NCBI GenBank assembly: GCA_001247695.2
Contig: LGRX02027633.1
Location: 1 to 64,000 of the forward strand
Direction of reading: 5' to 3'
Length of the DNA: 64,000 bases
From: Cymbomonas tetramitiformis
Lineage: Eukaryota > Chlorophyta > Pyramimonadophyceae > Pyramimonadales > Pyramimonadaceae
Made by a program: the position numbers and the translations under genes. Every line of letters starts with the position of its first letter. The stretch's first letter is position 1. A model generated the notes under the pieces. That model saw only the letters and a list, made by a program, of their open reading frames with translations. It did not search any database and was not told the origin of the DNA. Shown here piece by piece: positions 41,098-52,885 of the stretch.

Positions 41098-44000
41098 GTG
41101 ATTCCGACCACTGTCCTTGATACAAGTGGCCGAGGAATGAATTTGAAAGTAAGTCCGTTGATGAGCTATGACCCACTTAAATGTGAGCGGGTGTGCAGCG
41201 ATGGCAGTGTACGCTGGGGATCCACTGAATACTTGGCTTCTGCACAAGATCCAGATGGACCCCTACTTCTGGTATTCTTTGCGTACTTGAAGGGACATCG
41301 TATCAAGGTGCTGGTGGATTCTGGAGCTTCAGATATATTCGTATCTGAAGACTGCGCCAGACGCTGCAAGTTGACTACGCGAAGTGGACCCGCTATGCGT
41401 GTGACTCTGGCGGATGGCTCAGTCAAGACGACTGGTCATGTGGCTTATTCTAAGTTCACTGCCAGAACCAAGACAGGGACCTATACTGAGCAATCTATGG
41501 CTATGCGAGTGCTACCCTTGGGCATCGCCGTGGACATGGTGCTGGGAGGGAAGTGGCTACGCAGCTTATCTCCCATTACGCTGGACTATGATGGCAATGG
41601 TTCAGTGTCCTTTTCTAACAAAAGGAAAGGAGGCGGTGCAGAGAGGGTTACCATTTCCGGGTGTAATCCTGGAATCAGTGCTGCCCCTGGAGGGAGGAAA
41701 GGGAAGCGACGAGGAGATCTGGATTGTGCGGGGCTGATTGACGAGGTGTTCCTCAATTCGGTGCAGTTGAAGAAATATCTAGTAGCCGCGGAGACGCGGA
41801 GACTCGCGGGAGACGCTTCTTCAATGCCGGCATGGTTGATGATGGCAGCGAGGACCCCAACCGGAGAGCCGGCTTTCAAGGTGGAAGCGGAGGATTTGGA
41901 CGTTGAGAAGGAGGACATCTCAAAGATTCCTATCGGCGCCAACGATGAACCGAAGAACCCTGTGTCGCAGCAGGACTCGCAAGATGCGGATGCCACTGCA
42001 GCGTGGAAGAAGAAGTTCAAGAATCTCTTCGACGAGTTCGAGCAGGAGCTGCGGGACTCTTTACCTTCTGGATTGGAAAACCTTCGGCACGCTGACGAAG
42101 ACCAGGCGAAGATTAATCTCAAGCCGGACAGAGAAGGAGGACCTCCTTGTAGAAGACCTTACAAGATGTCTGTGGAGGAGTTGCGTCAACTACGAGAACG
42201 TATTGAACAACTGGTGGAGAAAGGATATATACGACCCTCTTCGAGTCCGTATGCGGCTCCTTGTTTAATGGTACCCAAGCCAGGACAGCCCCATATCCTT
42301 AGGCTGGTGTGTGATTTCAGGCAACTGAATTCACAAACAATTCGAGACCGATATCCTCTACCTGATATTCAAATGATGTTTGACGAGATGCAGGGAGCTA
42401 CCCATTTCTCCACCTTCGACGCTGTAGACGGGTTCTGGCAAGTACCTATGGCACCTGAGGACGTGGAGAAGACATCATTTACTACTCAGATGGGAGCCTA
42501 CGAGTGGCTGGTAATGCCTCAAGGCTTGCAGAACTCCCCGTCACAATACCAGCGGCGGATGCAGCGAGCGTTGGGACATTTACCCTTCGTCAGAATTTTC
42601 ATTGACGATGTATGTGTTTACACTAATGGGACTGTGGAGGAGCACTACTCTGCGGTACGTACATTTCTGTTAACATGCCGCGAGAAGGGTGTATACTTGA
42701 AGAAGTCTAAGGCTCAAATGTTGAAGTCTTCTATCAAGTTTCTTGGTCACACTCTGTCGAAGGAAGGATGCCAACCTCAACATGATAAGGTGGCGGCAGT
42801 GCGCGATTGGCCTGCGCTGGAGAATGTTACCCATGTGCGGCAGTTCTTGGGACTGGCGGGATATTATAGGCGTTTCATCCACTGCTTCTCTGAGATAGCG
42901 CAGCCCTTGACCAAGCTGACCAAGAATGATGTACCCTGGACATGGGGACCGGAGCAGCAGTGGGCCTTTGAGGAGTTGAAAGCTGCTCTGGTTAAGGCGC
43001 CTATTCTGGCATTGCCAAATATGAAGGCGGCAGCTGATGGATCCGCTCCTTTTCTGGTGCAGACAGACGCTAGCGGAGTGGCGCTAGGCGGGGTCCTTAT
43101 GCAAGACTGTGGGAATGGCCTGAAGGTGATTGCATATGAGAGCCGACAATTTTCAGCGGCAGAGCAGAATTACCATACTGGAGAGCGAGAACTGGGAGCT
43201 CTACATCATTGCTGTACAGTGACGTGGAGACATTATTTGATTTTCACGGAGTTCAAGCTTCAAGGTGATCACCGCCCATTAGAGTGGTTAATGGAGCCGG
43301 GGCGTGAGCTATCTAGACGACAGGCGAGATGGTACATGGACTTGGTGGAGGTGGGTGTTCCCCGTATGGAATATGTGAAGGGGGCCCTGTTGCTGGTACC
43401 CGACGCCTTGTCACGCCGACCTGACTATGTGGCCAAGTCGCCACGAGAGGGGTTGAAGGAGGCAGGGGTATTGGACGACAAATCCGATTTACCCAAGACT
43501 TCGCTCGCTGCGATGGACATCTCCCACGTCTTCGAAGAGGGGCCCTCGAAGAGCTATCCTGCATGGCATGCAGAGCAGCAGGCTTATCTTCACGCGGTGG
43601 ACACTTTACAGATAGCAGAGACAGCCATGGAGGCTACTCTGGCCTTTAAAAGTCGGGGGAAGTATCTGAGACCCGAGACGCTGGACAAGCGCATCACTTC
43701 TAAAGTGAAAAGGGTATCTGATAAAGTTGCAAAGGTGAGCAGTCGCACCGAGGACACTCAGACGACTCAGCAGGTGTCGGGTGGACTGGAACGCACATTG
43801 AGGAGGAGTCCCCGCTCCCAAGTGTTGCGAGTGAAGGAGGAGGTAGAAACTCCTTTGCGGGATGCCGCCTCGGAACGAGGCGAAGTGAACACCAAAGTGC
43901 CCAAGCAGGGTAGCCCGCAGGACAGGCGTTCTGTGCCTTCTGCCCTGAAAGGGGATAAGAAGGAAGACCAGTGCTCAGAAGTGCAGGAACCGTCTGCAGA

Positions 44001-44883
44001 AGCTCCACTGCCATCGCAGAGACAGCCAAGGAAGTCTGTGCGGTTCCAGGCAGTTGGCTTGCACGGTATGCGTGTGCGGCAGGAGGTATTTGACCGTATC
44101 CAGGCTAAATATGGCAACTTCGACGTCGACGCCTGCTGCGATGAGCATGGCAACAATCGGCGTGTCAAGCGGTTCTGGGACAACTGCTTACAGGAAAAGT
44201 GGAGAGGGTTACATGTGTGGTGCGAACCCTCGTTCTCAGATAAACACTTGACAGTGGAGGCCTTGCTGCGTCATTACGTGCAGGAGTGGCGATGTGACCC
44301 CGAGAACACTTCTGCTGTGTTCCTACTGCCTGATATTCAGTCCAGAATGCCGCAGTGGAGGTCCCTGTTCAGGCGAGCAGGGATGCGTATTGAGGAGGTG
44401 ATTCCCACGCATGATGCGCAAGGTGAACCAGTACAATTGATGGAGGGTTCCAATGGGAAATTACTGGATTTACAGCAGCCTATGCTGGTGGTATATGCGC
44501 CTCCATCGAAGCAGCGAGTCCAAAGAGTACGTCAACCAAGAGGACGAGTACCTATAATACACGCAGGCAAAGCAGCCAAATTGCGTGACTCTCAGGAAGG
44601 AGCGTCTGATGCTGCTTTCTTAGAGGCCTTGAAGTCCGAATATGCTAGAGATGGACCTCTCAATGAGCTACGCACTAAGATAAAGGGTGCTCCTCACAGC
44701 CGCACCAAAGAATTCTGTCTGGTGGGTGAAGTACTGTGGAGAACTGCATCGGGAAGATTTCAGTTGGTGCTGGGAGAGGACTCTCCGCTGAGAGAGATTG
44801 TCATGCGCGAAGCGCATGAGTCAGCGACAGCTGGCCATACTGGCCGAGATAAAACGCTGGAGCGTGTTCTGCGAAGGTTCTGA
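41098..44883 (+). CDS. Ty3-2 pol part 1: protease, RT, RNase H, Dam-like methyltransferase
   Basis: 1261 codons. Aspartic protease with VDSGASDIFVSED (Asp at 74). RT: RLVCDFRQLNSQTIRDRYPL, FSTFDAVDGFWQVPM, MPQGLQNSP, catalytic FIDD (about 502-504). RNase H: VQTDASGVALGG (Asp about 657), ERELGALHH, QGDHRPLEWL, PDALSRRPDY. Then a ~220-residue linker and a domain like phage N6-adenine methyltransferases at about 985-1150: GNFDVDACCDEHGNNRRV, EKWRGLHVW, CEPSF (about 1042-1046) where active enzymes have NPPY/F, and NTSAVFLLPD. The catalytic motif is degraded here but intact in Ty3-3. The ORF ends at a TGA (44881) inside the integrase zinc finger, where Ty3-3 has Trp. The same frame continues at 44884. 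Confidence 0.85.
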   Translation: MIPTTVLDTSGRGMNLKVSPLMSYDPLKCERVCSDGSVRWGSTEYLASAQDPDGPLLLVFFAYLKGHRIKVLVDSGASDIFVSEDCARRCKLTTRSGPAMRVTLADGSVKTTGHVAYSKFTARTKTGTYTEQSMAMRVLPLGIAVDMVLGGKWLRSLSPITLDYDGNGSVSFSNKRKGGGAERVTISGCNPGISAAPGGRKGKRRGDLDCAGLIDEVFLNSVQLKKYLVAAETRRLAGDASSMPAWLMMAARTPTGEPAFKVEAEDLDVEKEDISKIPIGANDEPKNPVSQQDSQDADATAAWKKKFKNLFDEFEQELRDSLPSGLENLRHADEDQAKINLKPDREGGPPCRRPYKMSVEELRQLRERIEQLVEKGYIRPSSSPYAAPCLMVPKPGQPHILRLVCDFRQLNSQTIRDRYPLPDIQMMFDEMQGATHFSTFDAVDGFWQVPMAPEDVEKTSFTTQMGAYEWLVMPQGLQNSPSQYQRRMQRALGHLPFVRIFIDDVCVYTNGTVEEHYSAVRTFLLTCREKGVYLKKSKAQMLKSSIKFLGHTLSKEGCQPQHDKVAAVRDWPALENVTHVRQFLGLAGYYRRFIHCFSEIAQPLTKLTKNDVPWTWGPEQQWAFEELKAALVKAPILALPNMKAAADGSAPFLVQTDASGVALGGVLMQDCGNGLKVIAYESRQFSAAEQNYHTGERELGALHHCCTVTWRHYLIFTEFKLQGDHRPLEWLMEPGRELSRRQARWYMDLVEVGVPRMEYVKGALLLVPDALSRRPDYVAKSPREGLKEAGVLDDKSDLPKTSLAAMDISHVFEEGPSKSYPAWHAEQQAYLHAVDTLQIAETAMEATLAFKSRGKYLRPETLDKRITSKVKRVSDKVAKVSSRTEDTQTTQQVSGGLERTLRRSPRSQVLRVKEEVETPLRDAASERGEVNTKVPKQGSPQDRRSVPSALKGDKKEDQCSEVQEPSAEAPLPSQRQPRKSVRFQAVGLHGMRVRQEVFDRIQAKYGNFDVDACCDEHGNNRRVKRFWDNCLQEKWRGLHVWCEPSFSDKHLTVEALLRHYVQEWRCDPENTSAVFLLPDIQSRMPQWRSLFRRAGMRIEEVIPTHDAQGEPVQLMEGSNGKLLDLQQPMLVVYAPPSKQRVQRVRQPRGRVPIIHAGKAAKLRDSQEGASDAAFLEALKSEYARDGPLNELRTKIKGAPHSRTKEFCLVGEVLWRTASGRFQLVLGEDSPLREIVMREAHESATAGHTGRDKTLERVLRRF

Positions 44884-47094
44884 TGGAGAAATGCATACCA
44901 AGATGTGGGAGAATGGGTTGCCTCCTGTTCAGTTTGTCAGGCGGTGAAGCCCAGATCATCCTTTCCAGATGGATTGCTGAACCCGCATTCTATTCCAACT
45001 CGGGTATGGCAGGATGTGGGAGTGGATTTCGTCACAGGCCTACCTTTAACTGAGCAAGGCAATGACGCATTTGTGGCATTTACATGCAAACTGTCTAAAA
45101 TGGTACATGTGGTTCCTATGAATTTTGGGGACAGCTCTGCTGCTACAGTGGCACGTATCTACTTTGACACGGTGTGGAGACAACATGGAGCTCCGATGAA
45201 AATAGTCAGTGACCGTGATCCACGCTTCCAGGATATCTTCTGGAAGGAGTTGATGAGATTGATGGGTGTGAAGGTGGCGATGACTACGCCCTACAACCCT
45301 CGCTCTGATGGTCAAGCGGAGCACACTAACAGGGTGGTGGAGGACATGTTGAGATCGTTTGTGGAGGACAATCCGGAGTCCTGGGACTTATACGCTACAA
45401 ACGTAGAGTTCGCAATCAACGATTCGCGTAATGATGTTACAGGCTTCACTCCATTTGAATTATGTTGTGGTGTGTCGCCCATGTCGCAGCTTGACATCTT
45501 CTTGGAGGCCGCCCAGTTGCACAGCGGGCGACTAAAAGGAGGGGTGGGGACTGCACATGAATGGGCGTCGAGATTTTCGTCGCAGTTGCGGGACGCACGC
45601 AGCAAACTTGAGCTAGCACAACGCAGGCAGCGAGACGCTTTTGATCAGCGACACACGCAGCGGGAGTATGCGGTAGGTGACTTGGTATGGATTGAGGCTA
45701 AACATCTCACGGAGAAGTTGATGGACAGAGCCTTGTGCCGCAAGCTGAGCAAGCGGTGGCATGGTCCAGTTGCAGTTACGGAACGCTTTTACAGCGATCT
45801 GCAGGCGGAGATGCCTGAGGCAGACAGAGGGGCACCAGTGGCGTATAGACTGAAGTTGCCCCCACATTGGAGAGTGCATGACGTGTTCGCGCAGCACAGA
45901 TTGAAACCTTACACAGGTGGAGAAGACACTTTCGCTCTGCGACAGCAGACAGTGACACCTGAAGCAGTGATGGTGGACGGACAGAAGGAGGCTCATGTAG
46001 AGAAAATCCTGAGCCGACGCGTACGCGTGAGCAGGGGCAAGGAAATAGAGGAATGGAAGGTGCGATGGACCGGGTTCTCTAAAGCCCATGATCAGTGGAG
46101 AACGCGTGATAAGTTAGAGCGCGGTGCCCCATTACAACAGTTGCGGGATTTTGAAGAGAGACGCCTAGCAATGGAACAGCAGGTCAGAGATTCAGCTGCG
46201 CGAAGAAGGGAACATCGACGACATCAGAATGTTGCGTCAATAATGACAGCGGACAGTGGGACATTAGTGCAGCAATTATCAGCGCAGTTCTGGGGTATGT
46301 CTAACAGTTCTGCGAGTGCGTGTCTTCCATGGGAAGAGCAACACTTTACCGATTCTGGAGAAGTGGCGTATGTGACTGAGTTATCGCCAGCTCCGGTAAA
46401 ACCTATCAGAATACTGGTACTCTTCAGTGGCACTGGCTCAGTTCAAAGATCCTTCTCAGAATGCTTCCCTCAGGCACAGACAGTGTCTTTAGATTCTGAT
46501 AAGTTCTGGCGATCTACGCATGTCACCAGAATTGAAGATTGGGAATATTGGAGCTATTACCCTCCTGGATATTTTGATGTAATATGGGCGAGTCCACCAT
46601 GTACCCAATATAGTCAAGCGCGAACTACTGGAGGACCACCAGATTTAATATCTGCAGATGCTTGTGTAGAACGCACCCTTGACATCATCGAATATCTCAG
46701 ACCGCGCTATTGGTTTCTGGAAAATCCAAAAGGGCGATATCCCAATGCTTTGCGGTTCAGACCTGTAGTGGATCAATTACCTACCCCCTTGTTTTGCTCA
46801 TATTGTATGTACGGGGAAAAGTATAAGAAACCTACCTGTATCTGGACTAATGCGCCGCCCAGCGTACCACTGCGGGAATGTACCTCGCAGACTCCGTGTC
46901 CATGCAAATGGGCCACTGGAGTGCACCCCCTTACTGCTCAACTAGGGCCTCATCCAGATCAGCAGGGAATGCAGAATTCTCGCGCAGTATATCCTATACC
47001 TGCTAAGTTACTGAGAACCTTATTTCAGCGGCTATTTCTCAGGAATACAGGTGATGAAGATGCTGGGGTGACATCAGGAGAAAGCCACCCCTAA
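44884..47094 (+). CDS. Ty3-2 pol part 2: integrase, chromodomain, Dcm-like cytosine methyltransferase
   Basis: Continues the same frame after one TGA. It completes the integrase zinc finger (CSVCQAVKP). DDE core: Asp in VGVDFVTGLP, Asp in IVSDRDPRF, Glu in GQAEHTNRVVEDML. Next are the GPV/Y-like region (WHGPVAVTERFYS) and a chromodomain at about 363-415 counted from 44905 (AHVEKILSRR ... EEWKVRWTGFSKAHDQW). The last 220 residues are a C5 cytosine methyltransferase: motif I LVLFSGTGSVQRSF, motif IV ASPPCTQYS with the catalytic Cys (about 566), motif VI WFLENPKG (about 606), KKPTCIWTN, and a closing motif YPIPAKLLRTLF. All the key residues I can identify are kept, so this domain may be functional. 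The stop is followed within 15 bases by the polypurine tract. Confidence 0.87.
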   Translation, partial: WRNAYQDVGEWVASCSVCQAVKPRSSFPDGLLNPHSIPTRVWQDVGVDFVTGLPLTEQGNDAFVAFTCKLSKMVHVVPMNFGDSSAATVARIYFDTVWRQHGAPMKIVSDRDPRFQDIFWKELMRLMGVKVAMTTPYNPRSDGQAEHTNRVVEDMLRSFVEDNPESWDLYATNVEFAINDSRNDVTGFTPFELCCGVSPMSQLDIFLEAAQLHSGRLKGGVGTAHEWASRFSSQLRDARSKLELAQRRQRDAFDQRHTQREYAVGDLVWIEAKHLTEKLMDRALCRKLSKRWHGPVAVTERFYSDLQAEMPEADRGAPVAYRLKLPPHWRVHDVFAQHRLKPYTGGEDTFALRQQTVTPEAVMVDGQKEAHVEKILSRRVRVSRGKEIEEWKVRWTGFSKAHDQWRTRDKLERGAPLQQLRDFEERRLAMEQQVRDSAARRREHRRHQNVASIMTADSGTLVQQLSAQFWGMSNSSASACLPWEEQHFTDSGEVAYVTELSPAPVKPIRILVLFSGTGSVQRSFSECFPQAQTVSLDSDKFWRSTHVTRIEDWEYWSYYPPGYFDVIWASPPCTQYSQARTTGGPPDLISADACVERTLDIIEYLRPRYWFLENPKGRYPNALRFRPVVDQLPTPLFCSYCMYGEKYKKPTCIWTNAPPSVPLRECTSQTPCPCKWATGVHPLTAQLGPHPDQQGMQNSRAVYPIPAKLLRTLFQRLFLRNTGDEDAGVTSGESHP

Positions 47095-47106
47095 GGGGGG
47101 GAGAGT

Positions 47107-47569
47107 TGTGCCAGGGGGCACGATAGACTGTCAATTACCCCCACGGAAGGGGGATCCGATTCAGATTACCGGCATATTGGGAGAAATATTGATAGGGAAT
47201 CTGAGATCGTGGATGAAGAATGCAAAATCAATAAATGTTATCTCTCTGGCAGAATCGTGAACGATAGAAATATTATTAGGAACGATTATGACAGAATCAA
47301 CGGTGTTGGTACAATACCGTGACAGATGACGATAGAGATGACATTTATGGCGGCGCAGGTTGGGGAAAAACAGGGATTCCTGTGACGAGAGAAACTAGCC
47401 GAACAATCTGTGCTATATAGTGACGAAACACGATTCCTTCGGGAGCTTTGTTACAGAATAAAAATGTTTTCGTAACACGGGCTGTATTGCATAATCACCG
47501 GTTGTGATATATATCGATTCGTATCCGATTACCCTGAAACTTCGTATATGCATTTGTGTGCCCGTGACA
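47107..47569 (+). repeat. Ty3-2 3' LTR (right end uncertain)
   Basis: Begins TGTGCCAGGGGGCA after the polypurine tract. Contains a TATA-like GCTATATAGTG (47411) and a poly(A)-like AATAAA (47457). The similar start TGTGCTAGGAGGCA in Ty3-3 supports the boundary. The right end is set at a CA near 47569 by inference. Confidence 0.6.
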
Positions 47570-47570
47570 A

Positions 47571-48694
47571 GAATTCTAGCGCTATACACTAAGCTTAACC
47601 TAGTTCTGTGTTTAACACTCCCTGCAAACCTTGAGCCGCACGCAGCGTGGCCATCCCACTATGTTTCCCAGATATGAGTTTCCTTTCACGAAGGGTCACT
47701 TTCACAAACTCTCAGTTTCGATCTTGCATGTTTGCTTTGTGTTGTCCCTTGCGGTTATGTGGGCTAATGCCATGTCGAAAGAAACCATCCCACTTCCTTA
47801 CGCCAACGACATCCAACGCGCCGAGGTTTTGGGCGATGGCAATCGGGCGCCCCAGTCACCCTTGATTTATTTTGCGCTTCGGCGAGTCACACCTCATCCT
47901 AATTCTAGTTTTGGACATGACGAAGTGGTTATGCGTGTCGTGCTGGATTCAGTACACCGTAGGTCATACCGTGCATGACTCCGTTCGACTGTACCAGTAC
48001 TCGTACAGTACTTGGTGACAGATACCTAGGTCACGGATGCATTATATATATATTCGTTTACCTTTATAATCAATTTACACTTGTATGAGAAACTATTCAG
48101 TGACCGCCCGATATAATACAGTATATTATATCTCACAGGTTATGGGCCCACCACGCTTCCACTGCGTGGATCCCTCTGACCTTGCTTCAACCTCTGAAAG
48201 CCAACGTCAAAATCCATCGGGAACGCATACACAAGAGGCTGATGGTGTCCCGATATTTTCGCGTAATTGCCTTTCGAATCAGCAAACGTTCGAGCCCATA
48301 CCTGATGTTGCTCGCGAACCTAGTCAATAGTTTAAGGACATGATTGTCGGCGTCCGTATGACAGATAGCTTTCATGGTCATGGAACTGTTGTTCTAGAGT
48401 GTGATAATCCCCGGTTTGCTGTCGATGAAGCGCCTAATAGTGCATTTGTTCGCTACGACAAGGATTCTCTCGTAACGGGAACGATACAAAGGCTTTTTGT
48501 GTGTGAATAAAGAGGTGGCATCTGAAGATCTCAACGAGCAAACAACCTCTTTGCAATTCGCTGACCAGGTTCGTTTTTTTCGCTTCCCTCGCTTACTTTT
48601 TGTGTTCCTTCAGAATTCCGATTAGCGAATTGCAGTCATCCCTTATAATCGATAGCAGGTATCGTAGGGTTCAGCTAGGAATTCATAAGATTAT
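47571..48694 (+). other. Degraded LTR-element remnant with a Copia-like primer site
   Basis: At 48127-48145 the sequence TCTCACA is followed by GGTTATGGGCCCACC, the same primer-site pattern as LTR-A, -B and -C, so an LTR end probably lies at about 48132. No partner LTR or gag was recognised. Short open frames here are not convincing. Confidence 0.4.
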
Positions 48695-51600
48695 TGTCAA
48701 GGTCATGACCGATGACATATGTGTCATACATGTCATACGTGTCATACCTGTCAGACATGTCATACCATGTCATATCATGTCGTGTCATATATTAATATGA
48801 CAGTCGACAGTACGGTCGATCATGACTGTACACGTCGAGTCGCGTCATATATTATTATGACAGTCGTCAGTACGGTCGACGATGACTGTACAGGTCACCA
48901 GATGATAACGTCACATCATCTGTCATTATTCAAGGAAAGACTTGAATGACCCTGTCATCGAGAGTTCGTACGTCGAACTCGAAGATGACAAAGCAAAGAT
49001 AACATCTTGAAGTACAAACAAGAACCATCTTCGCTTTTAGCATGCGCGGAACTCGCATGCGCAGCATGAACGAACTAGTCGTTATTACAATGCTGGTCGT
49101 TCAACCTACGTCTCGGGTTCACAACCCAATGGCGGTACCATCTAAGATGATGGGAGACGTATGGTATTAAGTGAGGAAGCGTTGTGCTTCAGCAGCTCAT
49201 TATCCAGAGACTGCACTCACACCCGCTATTCTGTTCACTTATGTATGCTGTCCAACAACACAGTGATTATCTGATAATATTGAATAATATACAGGGCTCG
49301 CATATCTGCCCTAACAAAATGGTATTCTAATTTAGCTCGTCAAGGCACGAACACGAGAACTCAAGTGGGTGCAGCGTCAGAAGTAAAATAGATCATATTA
49401 TCATATTGTTCGCAGGTTTGCAGGTGGGCGCATAAGCGACAGCGCTTGCAGCGATATCAAATATCTGCAACTCGAATAATATACGCTCGCATATTGTCAG
49501 TATACGGATTGCGCGAGGAGATTTTTCATCGCGGACATATTCGCATTTGACAGCATCAGCAGAGAAATTATCTTGATAATATAAGCGACAAGGTGTGCGC
49601 ACAGTATAATGATCGCGCACATATGATGTCAAAAACTCGCATGATCGTCACCATATGCGAGATCAAGACGCGCGAATGAAAAAATGTTTATCAGCATACA
49701 TGATCGCATCATCTGCGACAGTACGCACAATTTTCGTTAACAGCGCGCTCGAACTCTTTTATGCGACATGCATCAACGACGATGACATACTTTTGAAATG
49801 ATCGTCAGCATCGATTTTTGTGAATAATCCTTTCGCACTGTTCGCAATCATCAGCTCGTCGCACTGTTCGCAATCATCAGCGCGCACGATGATTTTTGGC
49901 CTGTCAGCACGATATGCATTTTCCATGATTTCACCAGATGCGATGAACGCTCGATTTTAGCGCGTACGATTTCTGATATGTCTACATGCAGTGAAATATG
50001 TGATATGTACGACGCGCGTCAACATTCAGAACAAATGTACACTCGCAGAGATACATGGAATGGACGCATGATAGACGTACATTTATTATACTGCTGTAGG
50101 CATCCATTTATTATACTGCTGTGGATACATTATCACTATGATGCTGTGAATGTACCATCATCACACTGCAGCAAATTACAATATCTTTTGATGACTGCAC
50201 AAATACTCTTAATCATCAGCATTTATGCTCATCAGCAGCACAATAATCTGTGCACAACATGTGTGTGCGGATCAGCACACACACACATGCACTCATTTCA
50301 CTCACAGCAATCATCAACATGCAGTGCATGCATTTTATACCATGCACATATCTTATGCTGAATGATTGCAACATTGTGAATTGTACATGCCTTACTATAC
50401 TGTGCAGCTTGACCACGATACCAGCTGTAGTACATAGTGCACAAGCATATTGCAGTGCATGCTAGTCTATATTTGAATCCATGTAGCAAAGGGTGCCTGA
50501 AGGTGGTTGTTAACATCATAATTAGCTCGACAAAGTCCTGACATGCATGTCGAGATACATGAGATGGACTTGTTGTTCTATGATGGATCACTGGAAGGAA
50601 TGCTCACCTGAGCTATATGTGAAATATACCCAACAACTCATTTTGTAATGAGATTATCATAGAATTACAATAATCCCTAAACTTGATATATCATGTTAGA
50701 TATATACAGTGCATGGTATGCTGACTATCTTGCATGATAAATTGTCAAGGGTATTGTAATATCCAGAACATATCCTACTGCAAAGTGTATACAAGTTATC
50801 TTACACACACACTTACAAAAGTACTGATCAGCAGTGCTGTGCATCACACACACACACTGGCATTCATTATACATATTGGCATTCAATGTATACAATAATG
50901 TAGGTACCACTTTCCAAACACATGTGCGTGGAAAGTGTCAGCGATGGTGATAGTAATGGTAAACAGGATAATACTACATGCTGAAGGGTTGGATGGAGTT
51001 ATCTCCAGACCCGAAGGCAAGATACTGCACCCATGAAACAGCTGGTAACTGTTGGGTGCAGTCCACTCGTCATTTCACATATCATCGCTGGAGCAACAAC
51101 AACAACTACATTGCATATTGACAGTTGATTCAGATTTGATCAGATCAAATGCATGCAACTCTCAGATCAGTATCTACATGACATCTGATAAAAGTTGTTG
51201 AGGACAGCACACACATACAAATGTGTTGTGTCAAATTGTTGTAATTATATCAAGCAATGTCCAGATATGTTCTAAATAAGAAATATCATTTTGATAAATC
51301 TTAGAGCACAGACCTATGCTCAGAACAGATCATAGATTGACAAATATCACTAAAGTGGACGTTCCTAACTGTATGTTCCCACTTAAGTTGATAAATCTAT
51401 ACATCATCAGAATGTACATTACTGCCATGGGTTTAAATCAGTAAAACCCAGAAATGCTGTCAACCATAGATGTTGATATACAGCACAATTCACTTATTTG
51501 CCATGAAATTTGTCATGTGCAAAAGTGAAGTATGTTGCAATATTCATGTAGCTTGCAACTTGCACACACACTGAGATATGATATATGTATCATCCGAAAA

Positions 51601-52462
51601 ATGGCTGAAAAAGGCTGTAAAATCGGTGAAAAACGTTGGCGATAAATTTCAAAACTGAAATTTCGACCCCATTTTATTTCAAATTATGATTTTATACCTA
51701 TTGAGGTATGTGAAAATCATAATGACCATGGTCATATCTCGTGTAACACCCTAGATATTAGGTGTGTAATATATAGGGGTGAACGTGTTGGCTGTAACAA
51801 TAAATCGGTCAAAATACAATACGTTGAATCTTTTGCAAATTCGGGATTGATTTTTTTTGCTATAATGGATATTTAGCTATCAAATAACAATCCCTGAATG
51901 GCTATTTACGTGTAACATCCTGTAACACCCTAATAATCGAATGCGTGTGTCAGGGGTGTAACGTACCCTCTGAAAAACACTTAACATTCACTTGGGTATT
52001 GAATGCAGTTTTGCTTAAAAAACCTTTGCAAAAATTTATACTGCTTATGTTTTACCTATTTTAGGGTTACTGATATCATGTAACACCCTAATCATACTAT
52101 TGGGTATTTGGGCCACTGTAACGTGATATGCCCTGAAATGCCACTGTAATTTCGATAAAACTTCGTGTTGGCGTTAATATATCATGCTGTTTTCATCACA
52201 GACATGATTATATGATGGGCAACAACCCAAGAACTGTGACAGATGCTTCCTGAAAGGATGCATGCTGATTATGAGGTATTGGCAATTGACAACTGCCACG
52301 ATATCACACACTTCCTTGAGGGGGGAAGAAGGTGGATATGTATATATACTTACCTCTTTATTATGTACTAATGTACTATATGTATGTAAACATACCGATA
52401 TACCATATATAACATATAAATCACACACACTCGGATAGGCAAATTAGCTGAAGGTATTTTTG
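48695..52462 (+). mobile_element. Inverted copy of Ty3-1 LTR plus leader, without gag-pol
   Basis: 48695-49316 matches the Ty3-1 LTR in inverse orientation (TGTCAAGG...CCTAACA). 49317-52462 matches its leader, diverged by substitutions and indels. The similarity stops at AAGGTATTTTTGTG, about 20 bases before the Ty3-1 gag start, exactly where Ty3-3's LTR begins. The copy is therefore cut off by Ty3-3 or by recombination. No gene is present. Confidence 0.82.
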
Positions 52463-52885
52463 TGGGAGTCTACATTCTTGCTTCTTCTCTTCTTTACGGT
52501 TTCGGACTTATCTTATCTACACTTATTAAACGACCGCACGAGGTATGGTTTCGATTGGTCTACTATCGGAATTCGGTTTCGTAATTCTTTCTAGTAATGC
52601 TTTTGCTTTCAGTGCATGCTTTCAATACACAATATACAGCAGTTACGGCTCTTTACTTTTATGTTACAATTCTCAGTTCAGTTCTCATCATCCGAAACGG
52701 GTTACACTTGGAGTTCTTATACATTCAGGAACTCTTTCCATAACTCAACTGTACTGAGTACTCCGTACAACAGGCTAGGCACCTCACATCAACATCATTC
52801 TGATCGGTCCTACTGTACTCCGTACTGAGTACTCTTGCGTTTTGTACTTAGCCGTTTTTCTTGCTCTTGTGCTTGCCTCCTAGCA
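52463..52885 (-). repeat. Ty3-3 3' LTR
   Basis: Minus strand starts TGTGCTAGGAGGCA after the polypurine tract. The far end is placed at TGGGAG/CTCCCA (52463), where the Ty3-1-like copy stops. Contains ACTCCGTAC inverted repeats. Confidence 0.65.

Larger units (their letters stand above)
41098..47569 (+). mobile_element. Ty3/gypsy element with Dam-like and Dcm-like domains (Ty3-2), 5'-truncated
   Basis: Order: protease, RT, RNase H, Dam-like methyltransferase, integrase, chromodomain, Dcm-like methyltransferase, polypurine tract (CTAAGGGGGGGAGAG, 47092-47105), then a 3' LTR starting TGTGCCAGGGGGCA at 47107. Gag and the 5' LTR are absent. The right LTR end (GTGACA, about 47569) is a guess, since no partner LTR is in the window. 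Confidence 0.82.

Noticed and set aside
44881..44883. TGA read as Trp (variant genetic code)
   Set aside because: TGA ends several other well-behaved ORFs in the window and Trp is otherwise TGG, so a nonsense mutation is simpler.
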